A stretch of 64,000 nucleotides of DNA, taken from Cymbidium sinense (taxonomy: Eukaryota; Streptophyta; Magnoliopsida; Asparagales; Orchidaceae). The position numbers and the translations under genes are program-made. The stretch is from the NCBI GenBank assembly GCA_021442155.1, contig CM038217.1:143775643-143839642 (forward strand), given 5' to 3'. The notes below the pieces were generated by a model. It was not told the DNA's origin. It worked only from the letters and a program-made list of their open reading frames with translations, and did no database searches. Positions 21,045 to 31,995 of this stretch are shown one piece after another. Positions within the stretch are counted from its first letter, which is position 1. The number at the start of each line of letters is the position of its first letter.

Positions 21045-23330
21045 CTTTAGTTTCTATCCCCAAACCTAAGAATAGATCATGGTTCACACTCTGAACCATC
21101 TAGACTTTACTAAACAAAATCATATCATATGAGAAAATCAATCTCACTCCATAAATGAACTTTAGTCTTAATGAGCTACAATGGTTCTAAGACTAGAGGG
21201 TTCAAAGAATACTTGAACCAAAGTATGATAATTTTGTACTTGGTATAGAAGTTTTACATCTATAGAACAATGTTTGAGATATCAATATATTTTGAAAAAT
21301 GAGAGAAAATAAGCCAAAGCAATTATTCCTTTCGTCGCATGGTTTTGCGATTCTTATGCTTAATCTCAAGTTATTATTTTTAACCAAAATGGCAAAGCAG
21401 CAAGGAAAATAATTGAAGCATCTTATCCTCCATCGTTGTAAAATGGTGGATGATAAACCTTAAATTAGATCCTTCAAAAATAAGTTCGATCCACAAATTC
21501 TAAAGAATCATAATTAAACAACTTAATTATAGTAATAGTATACTTCAAATAATCGCGATCATCTTTTTAGTCTAGAGTCTGATCATGCTTAACAAAGGTT
21601 TCTAGCCGGAACAAAGCTTGAAAGCTTCTACTAGTATAAACCCATTTGTGAAACCTTTTATTCAGCCACCTCCTAAACTTCCTCTTAAGTTTGGACCTTC
21701 TTCTGAAGACATTCAGAATTTGATTCTAAATTTAAGTGAAAAGTATGTAGGAGCTCTTGAAGATATCATAGAAGATTCAAATGAATCCTCAAATCTTGAT
21801 CAACCAAGTAATATTGAAAAAGTTCAAAACCTTTTTTAAGAATTACAAGATCCTCATCCTCCTTTTGATATCCAAAACTTTCTTATCCCAAGAAAAATTT
21901 GGAAAACATTATTATAAAACCAACACCTCGATTTATTATTTAGGAAGATACTCATTTGAAATTTATGATGGAGATTCTTTATATGAATGGAATATTGATG
22001 GACTTTCAACATCAAATCATTCATACCCTTCATCGAATGCTTATGTTTTACTGTTCAATCTAAACATCAAGCAAAATGTTATGAGCCATCATTTTGATTC
22101 TCGAACTCTAAAGGATGGTGGGATAATTTCTCCGTTCCTCAAAGGAAGACCTCCTTGAAATTGACTTAAGTACTTGGATCTTCCAAAAGAACAACAAAAA
22201 CTTAATGAAAATTTGGTCTATAATCTTCTTCAAACAATTATAGATCATTTTGCTGGATCCATTGGAGATCAAGGAGAAAAAACTCTCTCCTTACTCCAAA
22301 AATTAAGATGTCCATCCTTAACCCATTTTTGATGGTACAATGATATATTTCTAGCACGCGTCATGACACTTTATGATGTCGATAGCCTTCACTGGAAGCA
22401 AAAATTCATTGAAGGACTTCCCAATCTATTTTTCGAAAAGGTTAAGGTTTCTCTTCATCTTTACCATGGAACCATCCCATATGAAACCCTTACATATGGA
22501 AACCTTATTTCTACATGTATTAAAATTGGTTTAGCAATGCTCGATCTTAAATTAAAAGATCAAATGAACAGAGAGCATCTACTTGAGAGAAAATAGCTTG
22601 GTGAATTCGAACAATTCATATGATCCTCGTGCGCTTTATCTTCTAAACAATGGAAAAACACAAAAACTATTTTTCCTAAGCATGAAAAAGCATCATAAAA
22701 AAAATGTGACAAATTCACACACAAACACAGGCACTCTCGTCCCTCTGGTTCTAAAACCAAAGAGACAAGAGAAATAAAATGTTACAAATGTGGTCATACA
22801 AGTAATTACGCTAACAAATGCATTATCAAGAAGAAGTTAAATGAACTTTTAGATTGACGAAGGGTTGAAAACCACGATGAAATTTTCTTACGCCTATTCG
22901 AAGAGAATCAAGATGAAGAAGATCATATTTCATCTTCATCCTCATCAGATTTTGATAAATTTGATAAATCTAACTATTGCAAGTCCTATCAATAGATAGA
23001 TTATTATAAAAATATAATAAATATGGCAGGTCTGTATACACTCACCCATGAGCAAAAGGACCAATTAATTAAACTTTTAGCATAAGTTGAAGATGATTCA
23101 ACTCGTGATAAAATTATCGATGTTCTTAATGACAAGAAGAAAGATAAACTAGAAATATTTAATTACAAGCCTTCATATACTTTATCGAGTATTTAAGAAA
23201 AAAATCGCAAGTTCTTCATCTTCTAACTTCTTTATCTAAAAGGAATTAAAGAAATTAAAAGTAGAGGTTCAAAAAATGAAAGCAGCAGAACAAATGAATG
23301 GTCATATGAATCTTGAGATTAATCAAAGAT
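21045..23330 (+). pseudogene. Coat-protein region of plus-strand copy 3
   Basis: Begins at a deletion join and runs through the CP. Open fragments at 21618-21839, 21781-22158 and 22363-22596 lie in different frames. The knuckle at 22780-22821 reads CYKCGHTSNYANKC: the zinc-binding His is replaced by Asn, so the CCHC site is broken although the cysteines remain. Acidic and serine-rich DNA follows to about 22970. Confidence 0.8.
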
Positions 23331-23379
23331 GCTAATTCATTTGAAAATAGAAGCGATTCTAATAGAGAACCAAATTTTT

Positions 23380-23700
23380 TACAAAATATTCAAATGGCAA
23401 TATACCAGAAATGGTATGTTTCCATTAAATTAATTATAAATAAATAATTTATTTTACCAAATTTAATTGCTCTAGTTGATAATTGGCATTTAAATTTTAT
23501 ACAAGAAGGAATAACTCTAAATATTTTGAAAAACTAGCTGGTTAAAGCGTACGGTGAGTCTTACAAATTAAGTATAAATTATCATCTATATGTGTCAAGA
23601 TGATGTTTGTATTCAAATGCCTTTTATTTTAGTCAAAATTTGACACAACACATTATTTTGGGAACTCCTTTTCTTCTTAAAATAATACATATCACTAGAA
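23380..23700 (+). pseudogene. Aspartic protease fragment, copy 3
   Basis: Aligned with 16791-17110 and 30545-30797, but the active-site loop reads LVDNWH instead of LVDSGA after small deletions. Unlike the other copies it continues into RT, so it shows the native PR-RT arrangement. Confidence 0.72.
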
Positions 23701-24500
23701 TTGATGATACTGAATTTAGTATTTTCTTTGGGATAAAGAAATCACATTCCATTTTATCACCAATCCTAAAGAAATTATCATAAATGAAATGAATAGGCTT
23801 AATAATAAGTCTATGCATATAAATTATTTACAAGAAGAAATTATTAGTTTAACTATTAAACAATAAATTTCTTCCCCAAAATTAAAAGAAAAAATTCAAA
23901 ATTGCCACCAAAATCCAAAAGTTTGTGGTGACAATTGCTTTTGGGAAAGAAAGACCGATATAGTGGATCTCCCGAACATTAATAATTTCAATGAACGAGA
24001 TATTCTCACTAAGGCTCATCCTTGTCAAATGAACAAGCACTACCTTGCTTTATGCAAAGAAGAGATTGTTGATTTATTAAAGAAAGGAATAATTCAATCC
24101 TACTCTTGGGGTACGCATTCTATGTTGAATTGAAAAGAAAAGGAAAGAGGAGACCGACTTGTAATTAATTACAAAGCAAAGTTTTAAAATGGATCAGATA
24201 TCCAATTCCTAATAAAAGGATTTATTAAATAGATTGCATAATGCAAAAATATTTTTTAAATTTGATTTAAAATCAAGATATTGGCAAATCCAGATAAAAG
24301 AATCGGATCGCTATAAAACAGCATTTACGGTGCCCTTTGGACATTACGAATGGAACGTAATACCCTTTGGTTTAAAAAATGCACCTTGAATTTGACATAT
24401 CATGAATAATATATTTAAAGATTATTTTAAATATTTTAATTATTGATGATGTTATGTTCTCAAATCTTGATGAACACTTCAATCATCTAAAAAATTTAAA
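23701..24500 (+). pseudogene. Reverse transcriptase, most complete copy
   Basis: This is the only copy that retains the RT N-terminal part. An unbroken piece around 23940-24130 includes AHPCQMNKHYLALCKEEI, followed by a Lys-rich stretch. The palm and the GLKNAP-like block lie in other frames at about 24280-24390. The catalytic region reads IIDDVMFS (about 24440-24465), so both Asp residues are present, although the usual aromatic residue is not. Stops at 24131 and many later sites make it non-functional. Confidence 0.82.
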
Positions 24501-25400
24501 TGGTTAATTTTAAAAATGGGTTAGTTATTTAGCCAAAATCAAATTATTTCAAATTAAATAAGATTTTTAATATATCAATGCTTCTATTATACCAATTAAT
24601 AGAATTATGAATTTCTAACAAATTTCGATATCATTTTAGATAAAAAAAATACATGATTCTTAGAGCTCTCAATTATGTGATTTCTATCAAAATCTTGCAA
24701 AGATGTACCACTCTTTGACAAATTAAAAGAATCCCCACCATGGTGGATACTCATACCATGGCGTGCACAAAATTAAAGAAAGGGTTCAAAACCTTGTCTT
24801 AATCTTGTGGACCCACTAGTTTCAAAATTGTTGAAATGCCGATAAGGCTATGGAGGTATCTTAAAGCGAAAGAATTCAAGAATTAGTTGCTTATTCTAGT
24901 AAATGAAATCACTCCAAAGTATTCCATTATCAAAAAAAATGCTTTGTGATTAAGTGCATCACAAAATTTCAGATGAATTACTTAATCAAGATTTCTCCTT
25001 TTATTGTTCATCAAATACATCATTCAAAGATGTCAAAATTTAGTTTAAAACAAATTTTTTATCATCTCGCGACTCTCATCTTGATTTGACATCAATTCAT
25101 CAAAGGTAATGAAAATTCTCTTAATTTTTTGACTGAATTCTTGGGGCGATCGGGTGGATCACGCATGGAAGAATGACTACTCTAAGAGGACATCTTTCTT
25201 TCATGGAGGTGCCATGGCGCTAATGGAAAAGATTATCAATTCAACAATTGGCATGATCAATTTGCAAACTTATCTTTATGGTACTTCCTCTTAACTACGG
25301 TTGAAAAGGGTGAACCCTCTAAGATGCAACACCATCCCAAAAGATAGTTGTACAAGAACCGTTTATTTCTCTAAAGAAATAAAATAGAATATTCTTGAAA
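24501..25400 (+). pseudogene. RNase H and linker, copy 3
   Basis: The connection and RNase H domain correspond to 20230-21020 and, inverted, to 32880-33600. The region with the catalytic Asp is near 24830-24860, but frames are heavily disrupted. The segment 25170-25400 after RNase H is shared by all copies and leads into the Trp-rich region. Confidence 0.68.
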
Positions 25401-26210
25401 TTAATCTATTATTCAATAAATAATCATTGGGCCTTATTTGAAAGATATTTGGGAAACAATCCTTTCCCATTTGAATCTAATCTCTCAGAGAATTATGAAA
25501 AATCTTAATACAATTAAAGTGTATTGAGATTAACCATGTTCGTGATCACGAACCATACTAATAGCATGCTTATACAAAAAATCTTTCATCAAAGTGAATG
25601 GGGTCGACTCCATTCCAAAGAGAAAAATATTTTATCCTCCACTAATTTACAGTATAAAATTGGCATAAATTATTGGTGTTATGTGTGATGAAAGCCTTCT
25701 TCCTTCTCAACGAAAAGCGAAGGCATTCATGGATGTTCATCATGAACAAAGATATTATCAACAAAGAACTTCCAGCATGGTTCTTCAGATGGTGGAACTA
25801 TTTTGGAGCAGAATTAAATATTCTTCCAGATCCAATCAAAGAAGTCTTTAATGAATGGATGGAGGCGCCCCAAAATGAGGTATTAATGCAAGAAGAATGA
25901 TCCAAGGGCAAAATCTTTCTCATTTCTTCACAGACTGCCAAATTCCATGGATTTAGAGCTGGAACGTTATTCTTGGGAAGAATCCATTTAATCAGCTGGT
26001 CCTCAAAGATAATTTTTACTAAAATGGTCGAATTTTATCAACATTGAGGATAAGCTCAAGCAAATTAAAGCCATTAATAAAGCTTATTCTAAATTAACGA
26101 TCCCTCAAAAAACTATGGATTTTGATTTTGTAGATGAGGTACTACAAGCTTAGCGTTATCATCGTGACCAGATTCAACATGAACGTCTCAAAAGATCTAT
26201 GAAAATCAAC
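25401..26210 (+). pseudogene. Downstream (second) ORF region, unknown function
   Basis: An unbroken stretch at 25673-25900 (75 codons) contains NEKRRHSWMFIMNKDI and the Trp-rich ELPAWFFRWWNYFG. Neighbouring frames hold FNEWMEA and, later, the phrase around HFFTDCQIPW. The same protein pieces recur at 31219-31467, 32099-32329 (minus) and 35560-35700, so the region was coding in the ancestral virus. I recognise no enzyme or structural motif. Florendoviruses carry an extra ORF of unknown role after RNase H (family knowledge); this could be its equivalent. Confidence 0.66.
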
Positions 26211-26291
26211 TCGCCAAGGTGTTTAATCTCTATCTATATCTCGATAAGTGAGTCTTCGACGTCGACGTGGAATCCACTGGAGAAACTTAAA

Positions 26292-26545
26292 TTCATAAAG
26301 CAAACCCACCAGAAGAAATAATTGCTACTATCCAAAGTAGCCACATCATTATCTCCACGGGAATCTACTTTACACTTCATAAAGCGGTCCCATCAAAGGA
26401 AATAATTGTTACTTTCCAAAAGTAGGCGCTTATCTTAACCAGCAAGGAACCTACTTCACAACTCATAAAGTGGGCCCAGAAATAATTGCTAATTTTCAAA
26501 AAGTAGCCACATTATTCACAGAAATAATTCTGTCTAATAATTATA
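26292..26545. repeat. Three ~85 bp direct repeats in the viral promoter
   Basis: Each unit opens with a tcataaag phrase (26292, 26376, 26462) and contains a gaaataattg...ccaaaagtag core that is itself a weak palindrome. Spacing is 84 and 86 bases. The trio is also visible at 36050-36260 and, inverted, at 31720-31920. Confidence 0.8.
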
Positions 26546-26547
26546 CT

Positions 26548-26568
26548 GTTGCTTAGCTTCTAAGCAAC
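26548..26568. repeat. Promoter palindrome 1
   Basis: gttgcttag-ctt-ctaagcaac: a perfect 9 bp inverted repeat around a 3-base centre, about 70 bases upstream of the TATA box. Confidence 0.9.
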
Positions 26569-26595
26569 GTTTCTCTTTTATTTAATAATTATACA

Positions 26596-26616
26596 TTTGC
26601 TTAGCCTCTAAGCAAA
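26596..26616. repeat. Promoter palindrome 2
   Basis: tttgcttag-cct-ctaagcaaa: a second perfect 9 bp inverted repeat, exactly 48 bases after the first and about 22 bases before the TATA box. The outer base pair changes in a compensated way between the two palindromes (G-C to T-A), so the dyad symmetry is kept. Confidence 0.9.
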
Positions 26617-26637
26617 GTCTATCCTTTCCCTCCACCT

Positions 26638-26646
26638 CTATATAAG
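26638..26646 (+). promoter_or_regulatory. Viral TATA box
   Basis: ctatataagg-type box between the palindromes and a CT-rich leader, in the position of a caulimovirid pregenomic promoter. A related box is present at about 36341 in the right-hand copy. Confidence 0.75.
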
Positions 26647-26808
26647 GAGACTCTGTCTGTGTATTAAGTGTGCTTAGTTTTTCCTTCTCTTCTTCTCTTC
26701 TATTCTCCTCTTGTACTCTTCTTAGTTCTTCCGCTTCCTGTCTACTGTCATCTTGAAGTACTTTTTAAGCTTTAATAAATAAGTTTTTTATATATCCTCG
26801 TGTAAATC

Positions 26809-26820
26809 TGGTATCAGAGC
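26809..26820 (+). other. Intact tRNA-Met primer-binding site
   Basis: tggtatcagagc is the canonical 12-base complement of the initiator tRNA-Met 3' end, the conserved start point of reverse transcription and the conventional zero of caulimovirid genomes. It is the only intact one here; decayed copies lie at about 12659 and 36486. Confidence 0.92.
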
Positions 26821-27230
26821 CATGATGGGGTAAATCCCCGGGGAGGGGAAGGATGTTAAAGATTTTTTGTTCCATTTCACCATGCTTTGGATGAACCAGT
26901 ACTTTGTTCATTCCTCACATGGCTTTATCCCGTCTTCGTCGCAAATGGCCATCCATGTTGCATGATGCCTGATAGAGTTTTAAGTCCTATTATTGTTGAC
27001 TGTCTGGGATAGTTCTCTCGTTGAGGATTATATTCCCATCTTCATCGCAAATGGCCGTAAATCCCTGTTGTGTGATGCTTGAAATGATTGTAAGTCCTAT
27101 TTTTGTTGACTGTCTGGGAAGATAATTCTCTAATGGAGGTTTATACTTAGTTTTTTATATCCTCATGTGGTGATTTGTTTCAAACTCTCCCTGCATCATC
27201 TTCTCTCTCCCTTTTTCCCCTTTTGGTTAT
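26821..27230 (+). promoter_or_regulatory. Viral leader with internal tandem duplication
   Basis: The leader follows the PBS and ends at the MP ATG. Two imperfect units of about 106-110 bases (about 26924-27029 and 27030-27145) each carry gcaaatggcc, a gatgcttga-like phrase and taagtcctat...ttgttgactgtctggga. The arrangement is seen in all three leader copies. Confidence 0.78.
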
Positions 27231-27840
27231 ATGGCTTCTACTTCTTCTGAAGTAACTTCTAATCTAATGATTAGAAGAAATAATAATTTAATCAAGAACT
27301 CTGAAATGGCAGAGTTCCCCTTGAATGAAGAAGAACTAAATAGATGGTCTCTCCCCAAAATGGATAAAATTATCATTTATCAATTTGGAACTTTTGATTT
27401 TAAGGGAAAATCTTCAGTGAAAATTGTAGAACAAATGATTACTGTAGATCAAATGGATAAAACCATTTATCTACTAATATTTGAAGATCTATATAAATAT
27501 ATGCAAGACTTTCAATATATTCATATAGGGATGATATAGATAGCATTCAAACCTTTAACCCTTAAAGGTCTAAATGCTTATTTTAGCCAAGAGATGGATG
27601 CCTTCACTGGGCTCAATCCCTAATGAGTGTTGTAGAGACTAGCCTATTTCACGGGTTAGTTTATTTCAACACCTTTGCCAATCTGAGTTTATCTCTTTCT
27701 GATATAAATCTTTTTGAAGCTCTAAAATTACATTTATACCTTAATGGTTATGATTTCCTTCCGGGTTCTAAAACTATTGCTCTAATTTTTAGAATTCATT
27801 TTTGAGTTTTAAATACTCTAAATCCTAGAGTTCGGAAAGT
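27231..27840 (+). pseudogene. Movement protein, best copy
   Basis: The start is the ATG at 27231, the first after the leader, giving MASTSSEVTS. The first open piece (27231-27539, 102 codons) covers the N-terminal region. After a stop and frameshift a second piece (27623-27805) covers the central MP domain, with GYDFLPGSKTIALIFRI near its end. MP similarity continues to about 27840 and then, without an obvious gene boundary, toward CP, suggesting a single polyprotein. At least two frame breaks make it non-functional. Confidence 0.8.
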
Positions 27841-30540
27841 TGTTCAACCAGCCGAATAAATAACTCTAATCGAAATAAATATATTAGCATCCCATATTGC
27901 TACTAACAGAGTTATTAAATGGAATGAGGTGGTAATTCTAGAATCATGGACTATACCATCTGCGGTCACACCAAGACCTTCCATTAATCAAGATGTAGAT
28001 CGTAATTCAAATAGCTGATGGCGATGTTGACATCAGATTCAACCCTCATCGATCCATCACACTTCCTAGGATTTATATCCCTTCTGAAACCTCAGAGAAG
28101 TCTAGATCGGATGGTTCACACACTCCTGAACCATAGGTCAAGGCCCTTCTCCTAAACAGAAATCATATCTATCATCCAGTGAGTCTGAAATGAACTTTAG
28201 TCTTAATGAGCTACACAATAGGTTCTAAGACTAGAGAGGTTGTTCTGAAAAAATACTTCCAACCAAAGTATGATAACTTTCATACTTGGTATAGAAGTTT
28301 TACTTCTCAAGTCCAACATCTCGAAATAAATGATTTATATTCCAAAAAAATGAGAGAAAGAAATAGTCAAGCCAAAGAAACTATTCCTTTCTACGTATGG
28401 TTTTGTAGTTACTATGCTCAATGCTCAAGTTGTTATTTTAACTACCAAAAAATGGCAAATAGAGCAAGGAAAAATTATTGAAGCATCCTATCCTCCATCA
28501 GTTGTAAAAATTGTAGATAATAAAACTTTAAAATTAGTGGCCTTTGGAAAAATAAGTTCCGATCCACAAATTTTAAATGATTTTATTACTGTAATTAAAT
28601 AACTTAATTATAGTAATAGTATACTTCAAATAATCACTGATCATCTTTTTAGCCTAGAGTCTAAAATTGATCAGATGCTTAAATAAAGGTTTTATAAAAC
28701 TAGCAAAGCTTCTACTAGTATAAACCCATTTGTGAAACCTTTTATTCAGCCACCTCCTAAACTTCCTCTTCAATTTGGACTTTATTCTGAAGACATTCAG
28801 AATTTGATTCTAAATTTAAGTGAAAAGTATGTAGGAACTCTTGAAGATATCAATCAATTGGAGGAAAATTCAAATGAATCCTCAACCAAAATTGATATTG
28901 ATCAACCAAGTAATATTGAAAAAGTTCAAAACCTTTTTCAAGAATTACAAGATCCTCATCCTCCTTTTGATATCCAAAAACTTTCTTATCCCAAGAAAAA
29001 TTTGGAAAAACATTATTATAAAAAACCAACACCTCCTGATTTATTATTTAAGGAAGATACTAATTTCATAGGAAATTCCTATGATGGAGATTCTTTATAT
29101 GAATAGAATATTGATAGACTTTCTGAACATCAAATCATTCATACTCTTCATCGAATGCTTATGTTTTCTTTGTATTCAATAGACATCAAAAAATCTCATA
29201 TTATCTAGAGCCATCATTTTAGGATTCTCGAACTCGAAGGATGGTGAGATAATTTATCCTTGTTCCTCAAAAGGAAGACCTCCTTAGCAAAATTGACTTA
29301 AGTACTAAGGATCTTCCAAAAGAACAGCAAAAACCTAATAAAAATTTGATCTATAATCTTCTTCAAACAATTATAGATCATTTTGCTGGATCAATTGAAG
29401 ATCAAGGAGGAAAAACTCGCTCCTTACTCCAAAAATTAAGATGTCCATCCTTAACCCATTTTGATGGTACAAGGATATATTTTAGCACGTGTCATGACAC
29501 TTTTTGATGCGGATAGCCTTCACTGGAAGCAAAAATTCATTGAAGGCCTTCCAAATCTATTTGTTGAGAAGGTTTAGGTTTCTCTTCGTCTTTACGATGG
29601 AACCATCCCATATGAAACCCTTACATATGGAAACTTTTTTTTGCATGTATTAAAATTGGTTTAGCAATCTGCTCTGATCTTAAACTAAAAGATCAAATGA
29701 AAAGAGAGCGTCTACTTGAGAGAAAATAGCTTGGTGAATTCTGTGAACAATTCAACTGTGATCCTCAGGTACGTCCTTTATCTTCTAAACAGAAGGGAAA
29801 AACACGAAAAACTATTTTTCCTAAGCATGAAAAAGAACGTCATAAAAATGTGACAAATTCATGCACAAACATAGGCACTCTCGTCCCTCTGCTTCTAAAA
29901 CCAAAGAGACAAGAGAAATAAAATGTTACAAATGTGGCCGTACAGGTCATTACGCTAACAAATGCACTGTCAAGAAGAAGTTAAATGAACTTCATATTGA
30001 CGAAGGGTCAAAACAAACCCTGATGAAAATTTTGCTTACATCCTCTAATTCTGAAAGAGAATCAGAAGATGAAGAAGATCATATTTCATCTTCATCCTCA
30101 TCAGATTTTGATAAATCTGATAAATCTAACTGTTGCAAGTCCTGTCAATAAATAGATTATTATAAAAATATAATAAATATGACAATCAGTATCGCTCACC
30201 GAGCAAAAGGACTAATTAATTAAACTTTTAGCACAAGTTGAAGATGATTCAACTCGTGATAAAATTATCGATCTTCCTAATGACAAGAAGAAAGATAAAC
30301 TAGAAAGATTTAATTACAAGCCTTCTATATACTCCTTATCAGAAGTATTTAAGAAAAAATCAGAGGCAAGTTCTTCATCTTCTAATTCAGCTTCTTTATC
30401 TGAACTAAAGACTGAATTAAAGAAATTAAAAGTAGAGGTTCAGCAAATGAAAGCTGAGCAAGAACAAATGGTTGTCTGATGAATCTTGAGATTAATCAGA
30501 AGACGCTTAATTCATTTGAAAATATAGAAGCCGATTCTAA
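27841..30540 (+). pseudogene. Coat-protein region of the fullest plus copy
   Basis: Open pieces at 28206-28481, 28414-28602, 28732-29106 and 29861-30151 cover most of the CP in differing frames. The knuckle is intact: CYKCGRTGHYANKC (29924-29965), followed by basic VKKK. A Ser/Asp/Glu-rich tail then leads to a small Cys cluster (CCKSC). A Lys/Glu-rich probable coiled coil lies at 30370-30480. The copy runs directly into PR, as expected for a CP-PR-RT polyprotein. Confidence 0.83.
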
Positions 30541-30544
30541 TTGA

Positions 30545-30797
30545 GAACTAGGTTTCTTACAAAAAATTCAAAAGGCAATATACCAGAAATGGTATGTTTC
30601 CATTAAATTAATTATAAATAAAGAATTTATTTTACCAAATTTAACTGCTCTAGTTGATAGTGGAGCAGATTTAAATTATATACAAGAAGGAATAATTCTT
30701 TCTAAATATTTTGAAAAAACTACTTAGCGATTAAAGGCAGTCGATGGTGAGTCCTTACAAATTAAGTATAAACTATCATCTGTGGCCCTGTGTCAAG
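30545..30797 (+). pseudogene. Aspartic protease fragment, copy 4
   Basis: The active-site loop LVDSGADLNY is preserved (30650-30679). The copy stops at about 30798, where the sequence jumps to the segment after RNase H (matching 25275 onward), deleting RT and RNase H. The deletion starts earlier than the one in copy 1, so the two losses are independent. Confidence 0.78.
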
Positions 30798-31425
30798 ACT
30801 TTATGGTACTTCCTCTTCAACAACGGTTGAAAAGGGTGAACCCTCTAAAAAAGCTGCAACCCCATCCCTAAAAGTTGTCGTTGCACAAGAACCTGTTTAT
30901 TTCTCTAAGGAAATAAAATAGAATATTCTTGAAATTAATCCCTCTGATTATTCAATAAATAATCTGTGGGACTTATTTGAAAGATATTTGAGAAATAATC
31001 CTTTCCCATTTGAATCTAATCTCTCAAGAGATAATTATGAAAATATCTTAATACAATTAAAGTGTATTGAGATTAACCATATTCGTGATTAGATGAATGA
31101 TACTATTTTGTATAGCAAATGCGTTATACAAAAAATCTTTCATCAAAGTGAATGGGGTCTAACTCCATTCAAAGAAAAATATAAATTATTGGTTATGTGT
31201 TGAAAGAGGCATTCATGGATGTTCATCATGAACAAAGATATTATCAACAAAGAACTTCCAGCATGGTTCTTCAAATGGTGGAACTATTTTGGAGCAAAAT
31301 TAAATATTCTTCCGGATCCAATCAAAGAAGTATTTAATGAATGGATGGAAGCTGCCCCCAAAATGAGGGCTATTAATCCTAGAAGAATGATCCAAGGGCA
31401 AAATCTTGGTCATTTCTTCACTAAA
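30798..31425 (+). pseudogene. Downstream (second) ORF region, copy 4
   Basis: The piece 31219-31467 (82 codons) repeats the Trp-rich ELPAWFFKWWNYFG and continues into FNEWMEAAPKMRAINPRRMI, extending the unbroken region beyond that at 25900. It ends at about 31425, where the orientation flips. Confidence 0.7.
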
Positions 31426-31995
31426 CTTACACCAAGATATATAAAATACTTATTTATTAAAGCTTAAAAGTACTTAGATAGATTGTGAAGCGGAGAAGGA
31501 GAGTACAATAGGAGAATAGAAGAAGAAGAGAGGAAAAAATTGAGCAGCTTAATACAGTGAGCCTCCTTATAAGGCGGAGGCAAGGATACTTTGCTTAAAA
31601 GCTAAAAGGTAATTATTAAACCAAGAAACGTTGCTTAAAATTTAGCGATACGATTATTAGACAAAATTATTTCTATCTATAATGTGGCTACTTATTGGAA
31701 AGTAGCAATTATTTCGGTTGGTGGGCCCACTTTATGAGTTCTAAAGTAGGTTCCTTGCTGATGAAGATAAGCGGCTACTTTTGGAAAGTAACAATTATTT
31801 CCTCTAGTGGGATCGCTTTATGAAGTGTAAAGTTGATTCCCGTGGAGATAATGATGTGGCTACTTTGGATAGTAGCAATTATTTCTTCTGGTGGGTCTGC
31901 TTTATGAATTTAAGTTTCTCCAGTGGATTCCATGTTGGCCGTCGACTACGTCACGATATGGATAGGGTGATTAAACACCTGGCGAGTTGATTTTC
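31426..31995 (-). promoter_or_regulatory. Inverted viral promoter copy
   Basis: On the minus strand this matches 26230-26806. The poly(A)-signal region lies at about 31440-31465 and the inverted end begins within a few bases of where the PBS would be. Three tcataaag repeats are visible at about 31730, 31810 and 31900. The two TATA-proximal palindromes are degraded here (about 31580 and 31625). Confidence 0.75.

Larger units (their letters stand above)
26230..26808 (+). promoter_or_regulatory. Viral intergenic promoter with enhancer-like repeats and poly(A) signal
   Basis: This block contains, in order: a 10 bp palindrome acgtcgacgt (26259-26268); three ~85 bp direct repeats starting at 26292, 26376 and 26462; two ~48 bp repeats that each hold a palindrome; a TATA box (about 26638-26646); a CT-rich stretch; and a poly(A) signal aataaa at 26774-26779, 30 bases before the PBS. 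A poly(A) signal downstream of the TATA box and just before the PBS fits a terminally redundant caulimovirid pregenomic RNA. It is the best preserved of three promoter copies. Confidence 0.8.

Noticed and set aside
26809..26820. A tRNA gene fragment
   Set aside because: The 12 bases complement the tRNA-Met 3' end but no cloverleaf surrounds them; position after the promoter and poly(A) signal shows a PBS.
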